A stretch of 64,000 nt of DNA from DASWJZ01 sp963720705 (GTDB lineage Bacteria > Pseudomonadota > Alphaproteobacteria > Rhizobiales > Afifellaceae). Positions 8,751 to 16,761 of this stretch are shown here, piece by piece (the stretch's first letter is position 1; each line of letters opens with the position of its first letter). The notes beneath the pieces are model-generated. The model was not told the origin of the DNA and searched no databases. It saw only the letters and a list, made by a program, of their open reading frames with translations. The DNA lies in contig CAVRGJ010000006.1 in NCBI GenBank assembly GCA_963720705.1, positions 186,001 through 250,000 on the forward strand, written 5' to 3'. The translations under genes and the position numbers were made by a program.

Positions 8751-8775
8751 CCGCCCCGGCGTCGGCACCCTTGGA

Positions 8776-8814
8776 GGCCGCGCCAAAGCGTGGCCGCGAT
8801 CGACGCGGCCTTTT
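8776..8814 (+). promoter_or_regulatory. rplY leader with terminator-like hairpin and alternative pairing
   Basis: GGCCGCG at 8792-8798 pairs perfectly with CGCGGCC at 8804-8810 around a 5-base loop, followed directly by TTTT at 8811-8814. A second copy of GGCCGCG at 8776-8782 could pair with the same 3' arm instead. The hairpin sits inside the rplY transcript, 38 bases before its start codon, so it looks like an attenuator or a ribosomal-protein leader rather than an end-of-operon terminator. Confidence 0.45.
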
Positions 8815-8848
8815 CGCTTTCTCGCTACAAAGATCAGGAGTGCGACTT

Positions 8849-9568
8849 ATGGCTCAGACGAGCGTTCTGAAGGCCGAGGCGCGCGACCGGGTCGGCAAGG
8901 GGGCCGCCCGTGCTGTGCGCCGCGAGGATAAAGTTCCGGCCGTCATCTACGGCGACAAGAAGCCGCCGATGCCGATCAGCCTCAACCAGCGCGAGATGAC
9001 GCACCGGCTTCACGCCGGCGGCTTTCTGACCCACCTCGTCGAGATCGAGGTCAGCGGCGAGAAGATCCGCGTCATTCCGAAGGACTACCAGCTCGATCCG
9101 GTGCGCGATTTCCTGATCCACGTCGACTTCCTGCGGGTCGGCGAGGGCGCGCGGCTGACGCTCGATGTCCCCGTGCACTTCATCAATCACGCGGATTCGC
9201 CCGGCCTGAAGCGCGGCGGCGTCCTGAACGTCGTTCGCCACGCGATCGAGCTGATTGTCCCCGCCGAAGCAATCCCGGAGTCGCTGACGGTCGACCTGAC
9301 AGGGCTCGACATCGGCGATTCCGTGCATATCTCCGCGGTGCCCCTGCCGGAGGGCGTGAGCCCGACCATCCGAGGGCGAGACTTCACCGTCGCCACCATC
9401 GCCGGCGCTGCCTCGGCAATACCGGAGGTCGAGGAGGGTGGTGCTGCGCCTGTCGCCGCGGAGGGAGCAGAGGGCGAAGTCAAGGCCGAGGGCGAGGTCA
9501 AGGCCGAGGGCGAGGCCGCACCGAAGCCGAAGGCCGAAGACGAAGGCAAGGGCAAGGGCCGCGGCTGA
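8849..9568 (+). CDS. rplY: Large-subunit ribosomal protein L25/Ctc family
   Basis: This 239-residue protein is the long (CTC/TL5) form of L25, which binds 5S rRNA in the large ribosomal subunit. Residues about 5-95 form the L25 domain (EARDRVGKGAARAVRR, VPAVIYGDKKPP) and about 100-190 the TL5 C-terminal domain (LDVPVHFINHADSPGLKRGG). The tail is a low-complexity Glu/Lys/Ala extension containing a hexapeptide repeat, common in alphaproteobacteria. CAGGAG at 8835-8840 supports the ATG at 8849. It heads the conserved order rplY-pth-ychF-maoC, so the operon links translation factors. A hairpin leader upstream may control it. Confidence 0.95.
   Translation: MAQTSVLKAEARDRVGKGAARAVRREDKVPAVIYGDKKPPMPISLNQREMTHRLHAGGFLTHLVEIEVSGEKIRVIPKDYQLDPVRDFLIHVDFLRVGEGARLTLDVPVHFINHADSPGLKRGGVLNVVRHAIELIVPAEAIPESLTVDLTGLDIGDSVHISAVPLPEGVSPTIRGRDFTVATIAGAASAIPEVEEGGAAPVAAEGAEGEVKAEGEVKAEGEAAPKPKAEDEGKGKGRG
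9467..9520 (+). repeat. Three tandem 18-base units in the 3' end of rplY
   Basis: Units at 9467-9484, 9485-9502 and 9503-9520 are near-identical and encode AEGEVK, AEGEVK and AEGEAA. Slippage here would lengthen or shorten the charged L25 tail without breaking the frame. Confidence 0.8.
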
Positions 9569-9637
9569 GCCCGCCCCTCATCTTGAGCCGTCGGGCCTGA
9601 TGCGGGCCCGCGGCGCGCGGATCGCGGGGATTGTCGG

Positions 9638-10324
9638 ATGCTTCTGATCGCGGGTCTTGGCAATCCCGGCCGCCGCTACGCCGGCAACCGCCACAACATC
9701 GGCTTCATGGCGGTGGACGAAATCCACCGCCTGCACCGCTTCGCCCCATGGCGCGCGCGCTTTGAGGGCGAGATATCGGAAGGCCTGCTCGGCGGTCAGA
9801 AGACGCTGGTGCTGAAGCCGGCCACCTACATGAACGAATCCGGCCGCTCCGTCGCGCAGGCGATGCGCTTCTACAAGCTCACGCCGGCCGACGTTGTCGT
9901 CATCTACGACGAGCTCGACCTGCCTCCCGGCAAGCTCCGCATGAAGCAGGGCGGCAGTGCTGCCGGTCACAAAGGCCTGAAGTCGATCGAGGCGCATATC
10001 GGACAGAATTTCCGCCGCATGCGGATCGGCATCGGGCATCCGGGCGCGAAGGAGCTGGTGAACGGCTACGTGCTCCACGATTTCGCGCGTGCCGACCGCG
10101 AGTGGATCAATCCGCTGCTTGCGGCGATCGCCGAAAACGCCGCGCTCCTCGTCACCGGCGACGACGCGACCTTCATGAACCGCGTGCACCTTGCGACGGC
10201 GAGCGAGGAAGAGCCGGCGGCGCCCGAACGAACGGCGGCCGGCGACTCCCCGCCCCCGGATCGCCCAAAGGCAAAGAGCATCGCCGGCCCGTTCTCCGGA
10301 CTGAAGAAGCTTTTCGGCCGCTAA
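9638..10324 (+). CDS. pth: Peptidyl-tRNA hydrolase
   Basis: Pth releases tRNA from peptidyl-tRNA that drops off the ribosome, recycling tRNA in the cytoplasm. The 228-residue protein carries the catalytic triad region: N9 in GLGNPG, H19 in NRHNIGF, and D91 in IYDELDLP, plus the binding segment GGSAAGHKGLKSI and the RIGIGHPG block. The enzyme core ends near residue 185; the remaining C-terminal tail is Pro/Ala-rich and ends FSGLKKLFGR, an extension common in Rhizobiales Pth. It lies 69 bases after rplY and 1 base before ychF, so it is in the same operon. Confidence 0.97.
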   Translation: MLLIAGLGNPGRRYAGNRHNIGFMAVDEIHRLHRFAPWRARFEGEISEGLLGGQKTLVLKPATYMNESGRSVAQAMRFYKLTPADVVVIYDELDLPPGKLRMKQGGSAAGHKGLKSIEAHIGQNFRRMRIGIGHPGAKELVNGYVLHDFARADREWINPLLAAIAENAALLVTGDDATFMNRVHLATASEEEPAAPERTAAGDSPPPDRPKAKSIAGPFSGLKKLFGR

Positions 10325-10325
10325 G

Positions 10326-11483
10326 ATGGGTTTCCGCTGCGGCATCGTCGGCCTGCCGAATGTGGGCAAGTCGACCCTTTTCAATGCGCTGACCAGGACG
10401 GCGGCCGCGCAGGCGGCGAACTATCCGTTCTGCACGATCGAGCCGAATACCGGCGAGGTCGCGGTGCCCGACCCGCGTCTCGACAAGCTCGCCGTGCTCG
10501 GGAAATCAGCGTCCATCGTGCCGACGCGGCTTTCCTTCGTCGATATTGCCGGGCTGGTGCGCGGCGCCTCGAAGGGCGAAGGGCTCGGCAACCAGTTCCT
10601 CGCCAACATCCGCGAAGTGGACGCCATCGCGCACGTCGTCCGATGCTTTGAGGACCCCGACGTCACCCATGTGGCGGGCGCGATCGATCCGCGCGCCGAC
10701 ATCGAGACCGTCGAGACGGAACTGATGCTCGCCGACCTGGAGAGCCTGGAGCGGCGCATCGAGCCCTTGCGCAAGAAGGCGACCGGCAAGGACAAGGAGG
10801 CACTCGCCGTCCTCCCGGTCATGGAGACGGCGCTTGAACTCCTGCGTGAGGGCAAGCCCGCGCGGCTCGCCTGGGTCGCCGATACCGAGAAGGCGGCGCT
10901 GAAGGCGCTCAACCTGCTCACCTCCAAGCGCATGCTCTATGTCTGCAATGTCGACGAGGCTTCCGCCGCCACCGGCAACGATTATTCGCGGCGGGTCGAG
11001 ACAATGGTGGCAGAGCAGGCCAAGCATCACGGACCGCCGCCAGAGCATGCCACGGCGGCAGCGGGCGCCTGGCCGAAGCCGCCGGGCGTGGTCGTCATCT
11101 CCGCCGCGATCGAGGCGGAGATCGCGCAGCTCCCGGAGGCCGAGCAGCGCGACTATCTGGAGGCAATGGGGCTCGAGGAGCCCGGCCTCGACCGCCTGAT
11201 CCGCGCCGGCTACGAGCTCCTCGACCTCGTTACCTTCTTCACCGTCGGCCCAAAGGAAGCGCGCGCCTGGACTGTAACGCGCGGCACACGGGCGCCGCAG
11301 GCCGCCGGCGCGATCCACACCGACTTCGAGAAGGGGTTCATCCGCGCGCAGACGATCGCCTACGGGGATTTTGTCGCGAACGGCGGCGAAGTCGGCGCGA
11401 AGGAGGCCGGCAAGGCCCGCGACGAGGGCAAGGACTATGTGGTCCAGGACGGCGACGTGATGCTCTTCAAGTTCAATGTCTGA
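10326..11483 (+). CDS. ychF: Redox-regulated ATPase YchF (Obg family)
   Basis: YchF is a P-loop NTPase of the Obg/YchF family that associates with ribosomes and prefers ATP over GTP. The 385-residue product shows the P-loop GLPNVGKS at residues 9-16, the switch region FVDIAGLVRGASKGEGLGNQ, and a C-terminal TGS-type domain with TFFTVGPKEARAWT and ending DVMLFKFNV. The usual length is about 363-367. The excess appears to be an insertion of roughly 20 residues (HHGPPPEHATAAAGAWPKPP) between the conserved YVCNVDEASAATG and VVVISAAIEAEI segments. The start at 10326 follows the pth stop after one base and is probably coupled to it. Confidence 0.97.
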   Translation: MGFRCGIVGLPNVGKSTLFNALTRTAAAQAANYPFCTIEPNTGEVAVPDPRLDKLAVLGKSASIVPTRLSFVDIAGLVRGASKGEGLGNQFLANIREVDAIAHVVRCFEDPDVTHVAGAIDPRADIETVETELMLADLESLERRIEPLRKKATGKDKEALAVLPVMETALELLREGKPARLAWVADTEKAALKALNLLTSKRMLYVCNVDEASAATGNDYSRRVETMVAEQAKHHGPPPEHATAAAGAWPKPPGVVVISAAIEAEIAQLPEAEQRDYLEAMGLEEPGLDRLIRAGYELLDLVTFFTVGPKEARAWTVTRGTRAPQAAGAIHTDFEKGFIRAQTIAYGDFVANGGEVGAKEAGKARDEGKDYVVQDGDVMLFKFNV

Positions 11484-11566
11484 GCCGGAGAGCCGCGGGT
11501 TTCCCGGATGCTTGCAAAGGCGCGCCGCCGACGCCTATCTGTCGGCCGGAAAAATCGGGTGAGGCC

Positions 11567-12013
11567 ATGCCGCTTCGCTATTTCGAGGATTTCTCGGCCG
11601 GCCAGGAATACCCCTTCGGCCCGCACACGGTGACGCGGGCGGAGATCGTGGCGTTTGCGGCGGAGTTCGACCCGCAGCCTTTCCACCTCGACGAGCGCGC
11701 CGCAGCCGACTCGATGCTCGGCGGGCTCGCGGCCTCCGGTTGGCACACTTGTGCGCTCTTCATGCGCATGGTGGCGCTCGGCTGGCTGAACGACAGCGCC
11801 TCGATGGGGTCGCCCGGAATCGACAGCTTGAAGTGGCGACGTCCGGTTCGGCCCGGCGACGTGCTCTCCGGCCGCTCGATCGTGCTCGGCACGCGTGCAT
11901 CGAACAGCAAACCGGACCGCGGCTTCCTGCAGATGCGCCATGAAGTGATGAACGGCCGCAACGAGATCGTGATGCTGATCGAGCACTCGATCATGATGGG
12001 GCGGCGAGGCTAG
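11567..12013 (+). CDS. MaoC-like hot-dog dehydratase, first of a tandem pair
   Basis: This 148-residue protein is a hot-dog-fold MaoC family member, a group that includes enoyl-CoA hydratases. The hydratase motif region EFDPQPFHLDERAA carries the Asp and His expected for the active site, followed by GGLAASGWHT. GGTGAGG just upstream supports the ATG at 11567. The next gene starts 2 bases after its stop and encodes a clear paralogue; the two may form a heterodimer or act on the same substrate. The position directly downstream of ychF is typical for Rhizobiales. The exact acyl-CoA substrate is unknown. Confidence 0.88.
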   Translation: MPLRYFEDFSAGQEYPFGPHTVTRAEIVAFAAEFDPQPFHLDERAAADSMLGGLAASGWHTCALFMRMVALGWLNDSASMGSPGIDSLKWRRPVRPGDVLSGRSIVLGTRASNSKPDRGFLQMRHEVMNGRNEIVMLIEHSIMMGRRG

Positions 12014-12015
12014 AG

Positions 12016-12510
12016 ATGCATTTCTTCGAGGATTTGGAAGTTGGCGCCCGCGACGAGATCGGCGCGCATACCTTTACCGCCGAGGAGATCAAGCGTTTCG
12101 CAGAAGCCTTCGATCCGCAGCCGTTCCACCTCGATGAAGATGCCGCCGAGAAGAGCCACTTCGGCGGACTCCTTGCCTCCGGCTGGCACACGCAGGCCGT
12201 CTGGATGAAGCTCAACGTGCGCCATTGGCAGAGACAACGGAGCGCGCGCGAGGCCGCCGGTCTGCCGATCGCCCGCGTCGGCCCCTCCCCCGGCTTCGAC
12301 GAGCTGAAATGGCTGAGGCCGGTCTACGCCGGCGACACGATCACCTTCGTCAATGAAGTGGTCGCCAAGAAGCTCAGCCGCTCGATGCCCGGCTGGGGCC
12401 TCGTCACTTTCAAGATGACCGGCCGCAACCAGTCGGGCGCGGAGGCGATCTCCTTCGTCGGCCACGTCTTCGTGGAAAGTCGCGACAAGCCGGCACCCGA
12501 AGACAACTGA
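12016..12510 (+). CDS. MaoC-like hot-dog dehydratase, second of a tandem pair
   Basis: This 164-residue paralogue of the preceding gene shares its opening (FFEDLEVGARDEIGAHTFT) and the motif AFDPQPFHLDEDAAEKS with the catalytic-type Asp/His, followed by GGLLASGWHTQAVWMK. It also carries the SPGFDELKWLRPVYAGD segment conserved in MaoC hydratases. GAGG about 7 bases before the ATG supports the start. The 2-base spacing implies co-transcription and probably coupled translation. An (R)-specific enoyl-CoA hydratase-like role is plausible; the sequence does not reveal the substrate. Confidence 0.88.
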   Translation: MHFFEDLEVGARDEIGAHTFTAEEIKRFAEAFDPQPFHLDEDAAEKSHFGGLLASGWHTQAVWMKLNVRHWQRQRSAREAAGLPIARVGPSPGFDELKWLRPVYAGDTITFVNEVVAKKLSRSMPGWGLVTFKMTGRNQSGAEAISFVGHVFVESRDKPAPEDN

Positions 12511-12553
12511 GCGCCACGCGACGAGACGGCGCGCCGCTCAGGAACGGCCGCGC

Positions 12554-13414
12554 TTACTGCGCGGGCGGGCCCTTCCAGGCAGGCAGCGCATCGATCTTCA
12601 GCTTCCGCCGCTCGTCCGGCGATTTCTTGTAGTCGCCCATGAACGGCGCCGACTCGAACGACCCGTATTCGGGGTTGGCGATAAAGATCCAATCGTGGCC
12701 GATATGCGCCATGTTCTTCTCAAGCGACGCCAGCCGATCGGCTTCCGAGCCGGCATAGTCGTCGCTGAAGTCGCCGTAATTGTCGCCAATGTTAAGCAGG
12801 ATGCGATAGTCCTTGGCGATGAAGGCGCGGCGCGTGCCCTTCTTCGAGGTCCAGTCCTCCTTCTCCTTCGCCATCAGGAAAGTGTCGACGTTGCCGCCCA
12901 TCGGAAAGCCGAGCGCCTCCATGTTCTTGCGCGTCGCATCTTCCTGGTCGGCGGTCCGATTGGTCACGTAGAACACCTTCACGCCCTTCGAGTCGGCATA
13001 TTTGGTGAATTCTACTGCGCCCGGCACGGCCTTCGCCTCGGCGTCCTGCACCCACGCGCCCCAGGTTTTGCCTGAAAAGTCCTTGCCGGCGACGACGAGC
13101 CAGGATTCGTAACCGCCGTTGTCGATCGCCGTCTCGTCGGCGTCGAGGATGACCGCCGGCGGCAGATCCTGATAAGCGCCGGTCTGCTCGCTCGCCGCGG
13201 TCCAGTTCTTGTCGGCGAGCGCCTCGTCGAGCCGCATTTTCGCGAGCTGATAGAGGGCCAGCGTATTGGCCTTGTACTCGACCGAGTTCGACACCCAAAG
13301 GGTGGCGTCAAGGTCGTCGTTCTGCGGTACCGATTCCTGCGCGAACGCGGATGGCGCCGCAACGGAGAGCCCCGCGGAGAGCACGGCGGCGAACATCAAT
13401 CCCTGCGATTTCAT
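12554..13414 (-). CDS. HAD-type acid phosphatase, 5'-nucleotidase lipoprotein e(P4) family
   Basis: This exported phosphatase of 286 residues belongs to class C (DDDD superfamily) acid phosphatases. Residues 1-25 form a signal peptide ending AFA before QESV. The nucleophile motif ILDADETAIDN places the two aspartates at D91 and D93, and the second metal-binding pair lies in NIGDNYGDFSDDY. In contrast to the Haemophilus e(P4) protein I see no lipobox cysteine after the signal peptide, so it is probably a soluble periplasmic enzyme. The ATG at 13414 has GGAGG upstream; longer in-frame starts read into non-coding-like sequence. Periplasmic dephosphorylation of nucleotides or NMN-like substrates is the expected role. 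Confidence 0.9.
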   Translation of the reverse strand: MKSQGLMFAAVLSAGLSVAAPSAFAQESVPQNDDLDATLWVSNSVEYKANTLALYQLAKMRLDEALADKNWTAASEQTGAYQDLPPAVILDADETAIDNGGYESWLVVAGKDFSGKTWGAWVQDAEAKAVPGAVEFTKYADSKGVKVFYVTNRTADQEDATRKNMEALGFPMGGNVDTFLMAKEKEDWTSKKGTRRAFIAKDYRILLNIGDNYGDFSDDYAGSEADRLASLEKNMAHIGHDWIFIANPEYGSFESAPFMGDYKKSPDERRKLKIDALPAWKGPPAQ

Positions 13415-13529
13415 CTGACGGCCTCCGTTCTGTGACACCCCCGTGAAGCTAAATCTCGCCCGCGCGGCTGTCACGCGTCGATCGGACGCACGCGATCCCG
13501 CCGACGCCGTCGTCGTTGCGAGGCAAGAT

Positions 13530-14072
13530 TCAGTGCCCGGGAAATTCGACCAGCGCACGGACAGGGACGCCGAGCGCTTCGATCTTCTTCTTACCGCCGA
13601 GATCAGGCAGGTCGATGACAAAGACCGCGGCCACGACGTCGGCACCGATCTCCTTCAACAGCTTCACGGCCGCCTCGGCGGTGCCGCCGGTGGCGATCAG
13701 ATCGTCGACCAGGATCGTCTTCTCGCCCGGGCGGATACTGTCGCGGTGCATCTCCATCTCGTCGAGGCCGTATTCGAGCGAATAGGCAATCCTCACAGTC
13801 TCATGCGGGAGCTTGCCGCGCTTGCGGATCGGCACGAAGCCGGCGGAGAGCTGGTGCGCCACCGCTCCGCCGATGATGAAGCCGCGCGCCTCGATGCCGG
13901 CGACCTTATCGATCTTCGAGCCCGCCCAGGGATGCACCAGCTCGTCGACGGCACGGCGGAAAGCGCGCGGATCGCCGAGCAGCGTGGTGATATCGCGGAA
14001 GAGGATTCCCGCCTTCGGATAGTCGGGGATGGTACGGATCGCCGCTTGCAGATCCATGGCCGCAGATGCCAT
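13530..14072 (-). CDS. apt: Adenine phosphoribosyltransferase
   Basis: Apt salvages adenine by joining it to PRPP to form AMP. The 180-residue protein has the adenine-binding N-terminal segment FRDITTLL, the EARGFIIGG block near 61-69, and the PRPP loop ILVDDLIATGGTAEAA at 120-135 with D123 and D124. The ATG at 14072 has GGGAGGG about 9 bases upstream; a further in-frame ATG at 14057 would also give a near-normal protein. The neighbourhood with mtnP is functionally coherent, because MtnP releases adenine from methylthioadenosine and Apt recycles it. Confidence 0.96.
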   Translation of the reverse strand: MASAAMDLQAAIRTIPDYPKAGILFRDITTLLGDPRAFRRAVDELVHPWAGSKIDKVAGIEARGFIIGGAVAHQLSAGFVPIRKRGKLPHETVRIAYSLEYGLDEMEMHRDSIRPGEKTILVDDLIATGGTAEAAVKLLKEIGADVVAAVFVIDLPDLGGKKKIEALGVPVRALVEFPGH

Positions 14073-14163
14073 CGCCGAGAGCCCTCCCTTACGCCGCGCC
14101 GGCCGTGTTCGTGAAATTCCTAGCGTGTGGCGGGTCGGCCGCAAAGCGGCACGTGCGATCGGA

Positions 14164-14652
14164 TCACCGGCCGAGTTCGGACATCCCTTGCAGCCCGGAG
14201 ACGGGCCCGACATGGGCGTAGCCGAGCACCGTCACGACGGCGATGAGCACGACTACGAAGACCAGCCCCGCGACGATGCCGGCAGGAATTTGCCGATACC
14301 AGCGGATCGAATCCTCCACCCTGCGTGCCGCCTGCTCGAAGCGCTCGGTGACTGCGCCCTTCTCGATCAGCGGCTTTTCGGCATCGGAGACTGTCTTCGC
14401 GTAAGCGTCGATCATGTCGCGCGCGGCGGTGCGGTAGCGGAGCTGCTGCCCAAGCGTCAGCACCGAGGCGGTGAACGCCTTGACGTGGTCGCTCTGCGGC
14501 GCGCTGCCGTGTTGCTCCAGCCAGCCGATGTAGAAGTCGCGCTTGTCCTTCTTATAGAGCGCGTAGGCGATCAGGCCGATCAGGTCCTCGTCGCCGGAAA
14601 CGAGCTGTTCGTAGGCGCGATTGACCTCACCGGTCTCGGAGACGAAATTCAT
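14164..14652 (-). CDS. Hypothetical protein with C-terminal membrane anchor
   Basis: I do not recognise this 162-residue protein. Residues 1-110 are soluble, predicted helical and charged (ALYKKDKRDFYIGWLEQH, AEKPLIEKGAVTERFEQ), followed by one strong transmembrane segment around 122-143 (AGIVAGLVFVVVLIAVVTVL) and a short tail. This suggests a tail-anchored or single-pass inner-membrane protein with its bulk in the cytoplasm. Its ATG overlaps the stop of the small upstream gene as ATGA, so the two are translationally coupled and probably work together. No signal peptide or catalytic motif is visible. Confidence 0.7.
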   Translation of the reverse strand: MNFVSETGEVNRAYEQLVSGDEDLIGLIAYALYKKDKRDFYIGWLEQHGSAPQSDHVKAFTASVLTLGQQLRYRTAARDMIDAYAKTVSDAEKPLIEKGAVTERFEQAARRVEDSIRWYRQIPAGIVAGLVFVVVLIAVVTVLGYAHVGPVSGLQGMSELGR

Positions 14653-14858
14653 ATTTGCCGCTTCCGTTCGGAATGATAGAGCCGGAGAGCCTTGCGGGCC
14701 AATTCAAGCGCCTTCAGGTGGATGTCGTTGCGCACGACCACGCGCGGGTGCTCCTCGCCCGTGCCACCAAGCGCGGCGAGGAAGACGCTATCGGCCGACG
14801 CCGCCCGGCGCGTCTTCTCGCGCTGCCGCTCGCGGCTAAGATTGTTGCTGCCAGCCAT
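14649..14858 (-). CDS. Small hypothetical protein coupled to the membrane-anchored gene
   Basis: This 69-residue product is basic and hydrophilic, opening MAGSNNLSRERQREKTRR and ending YHSERKRQI. I do not recognise a family. Its stop overlaps the start of the next gene by 4 bases (ATGA). The case for it being real rests on this overlap and on the compact fit between its neighbours; no strong ribosome-binding site is obvious and alternative starts exist. Confidence 0.55.
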   Translation of the reverse strand: MAGSNNLSRERQREKTRRAASADSVFLAALGGTGEEHPRVVVRNDIHLKALELARKALRLYHSERKRQI

Positions 14859-14922
14859 CGATCTCCGCCCGTTTGTCCGGACCGCTGATCATAAGCCGGC
14901 GTGCGGGGTCCGCCTAGCCCCG

Positions 14923-15795
14923 TCAGCGTCCGAGAATGCGCCCGGCGACGGCGTCGAGTTTCTTTAAAAGCGCGGGATCCCGGGCTTCCGGAGCGGTCAT
15001 GACCGCGAATTCGAGAGCCTTGTCGGAGCCGATCGGGCAACTCTCGTGCTCGCGCGGGAAGTCGCGGATGAGCCTAAGCAGAAGCTGCTGCACGCGCGCC
15101 TGGTTCTCGTGCATGACGCGGATCACCTCTTTCACGTCGACCGGCGCGTGCTCGTGGTGCCAGCTGTCGTAGTCGGTCACCATGGCGATCGTCGCATAGG
15201 AAATCTCCGCCTCGCGCGCGAGCTTTGCCTCCGGCATGTTGGTCATGCCGATCACGTCGCAGCTCCAGGAACGGTAGAGCCGGCTCTCCGCGAGCGTGGA
15301 GAATTGCGGACCCTCCATCACAATGTAGGTGCCGCCGCGGTGGCAGGCGATCCGCTCCGCCTCGGCGGCGCGCGCGATCCGCTCGGCAAGCAACGGGCTG
15401 ACCGGCTGCGCCATGGAGACGTGCGCGACAACGCCCTCGCCGAAGAAGCTCTTCTCGCGCGCAAAGGTCCGATCGATGAACTGATCGACGATCACGAACT
15501 CGCCGGGTGCGAAATCCTCGCGCAGCGACCCGACCGCCGAGACGGAGACGATGTCCGTCACTCCCGCCCGCTTCATCGCATCGATATTGGCGCGGTAGTT
15601 GATGCGCGTAGGCGAATAGCGATGCCCGCGACCGTGGCGCGGCAGGAAGCGGAGTTTCAGCCCGCCAAGCTCGGCGAAGAGGATCGAGTCGGACGGCGGC
15701 CCCCAGGGACCTTCGACCTCGATCCATTCGGACCGCTCGAGACCCGGCAGGTCATAAAGCCCCGACCCTCCGATGATGCCCAGCACCGCTTCCAT
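14923..15795 (-). CDS. mtnP: S-methyl-5'-thioadenosine phosphorylase
   Basis: MtnP cleaves methylthioadenosine, the by-product of polyamine and homoserine-lactone synthesis, to adenine and methylthioribose 1-phosphate. The 290-residue product opens with the phosphate-binding GIIGGSGLYDLPG, continues with FLPRHGRGHRYSPTRINYRAN, and has the base-binding region GGTYIVMEGPQFSTLAESR and IGMTNMPEAKLAREAEI characteristic of MTA rather than general purine phosphorylases. GAGGG lies a few bases before the ATG. It sits between the bc1 operon and apt on the same strand, and its adenine product feeds Apt. Confidence 0.95.
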   Translation of the reverse strand: MEAVLGIIGGSGLYDLPGLERSEWIEVEGPWGPPSDSILFAELGGLKLRFLPRHGRGHRYSPTRINYRANIDAMKRAGVTDIVSVSAVGSLREDFAPGEFVIVDQFIDRTFAREKSFFGEGVVAHVSMAQPVSPLLAERIARAAEAERIACHRGGTYIVMEGPQFSTLAESRLYRSWSCDVIGMTNMPEAKLAREAEISYATIAMVTDYDSWHHEHAPVDVKEVIRVMHENQARVQQLLLRLIRDFPREHESCPIGSDKALEFAVMTAPEARDPALLKKLDAVAGRILGR

Positions 15796-15883
15796 CGAGC
15801 CCTCGAACGTCGGTTGCAGCCGAGCGGATTCCGGTTGGACCGAGACCGCATGCTCCGCTTAGACGCCTTGTCGGCGCGGAACG

Positions 15884-16741
15884 CTAATGGGCGACGTCCG
15901 CCCAGACCTTCTTCTTCGTGTAGTAGACGAGGCCGGCGAAGATAACCAAGAAGATCATCACGCTGAGGCCCATCGCCTTGCGCTCAACAAGGTGCGGCTC
16001 CGCCGCCCACATCAAGAACGCCGCTACGTCCTTGGCATACTGGTCGACCGTCTGAGGTACATCGTTTTCCGGGCTCTCGTCCTGGTTCTGCGCGTAGGTC
16101 ACCTGCCCGTCGGAGAGCGGCGGCGGCATGGCAAGCGTCGGCCCGGAGATGAAGTAGGGATTATAGTAGCTGCCGTCCGGCACCTTGAAGCCGGGAGGTG
16201 CGTCCTGGAAGCCGGTCAGCAGCGAGTAGATATAGTCCGCGCCGGCCAACTCTTCGTATTGCGTGACGAAATCGAAGAGGAAGGTCGGAAATCCGCGCTC
16301 CACCGCCCGCGCCTTGGCGACAAGCGAAAGGTCCGGCGGATTGGCGCCCGGGAATGGCGGCGCCGGCGGAAAGACGTCGGACGGGCGGCCGGGCCGCTCG
16401 CCGGATTCGACCGATGTATCCGGGATCGTCGCCTCCGCGGCGAGCGCCTTCACGGCTTCCTCGCTGAAATGCGGGCCGGTCTCCGAGGCGAGCGTACGGA
16501 AGGCTACCATGCTCAGCGAATGGCAGCTCGAGCAGACCTCGTGATAGATCTGAAAACCGCGCTGCAATTGCTGCGGATCGTATTTGCCGAACGGTCCTGA
16601 GAACGTCCATTCGACGTAGCGCGGATCCTTGAGCGGGTAGTGCGGCGTGGCGTTCGCCTGCGCCTCTTGCGCGCGCGATGGCGCGGCAAAGGCAAGCGTC
16701 ACTACCACGGCTGCGGCGAGACGGGTGATCGCGGTCTTCAT
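15884..16741 (-). CDS. petC: Cytochrome c1, heme-binding subunit of the bc1 complex
   Basis: Cytochrome c1 accepts electrons from the Rieske protein and passes them to soluble cytochrome c. The 285-residue precursor has a signal peptide (about 1-24, ending SRA before QEAQ), a single heme c site CSSCH at residues 70-74, an FPNG/NPYF-type region followed by a candidate axial Met in GPTLAMPPPL, and a C-terminal membrane anchor around SVMIFLVIFAGLVYYTKKK. Heme attachment and the bulk of the protein are periplasmic. The ATG at 16741 lies 20 bases after the petB stop. Cytochrome b and c1 are separate genes here, unlike the fused fbcH of Bradyrhizobium. Confidence 0.95.
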   Translation of the reverse strand: MKTAITRLAAAVVVTLAFAAPSRAQEAQANATPHYPLKDPRYVEWTFSGPFGKYDPQQLQRGFQIYHEVCSSCHSLSMVAFRTLASETGPHFSEEAVKALAAEATIPDTSVESGERPGRPSDVFPPAPPFPGANPPDLSLVAKARAVERGFPTFLFDFVTQYEELAGADYIYSLLTGFQDAPPGFKVPDGSYYNPYFISGPTLAMPPPLSDGQVTYAQNQDESPENDVPQTVDQYAKDVAAFLMWAAEPHLVERKAMGLSVMIFLVIFAGLVYYTKKKVWADVAH

Positions 16742-16761
16742 TGGCCTTGCCCCCGCCCCCA

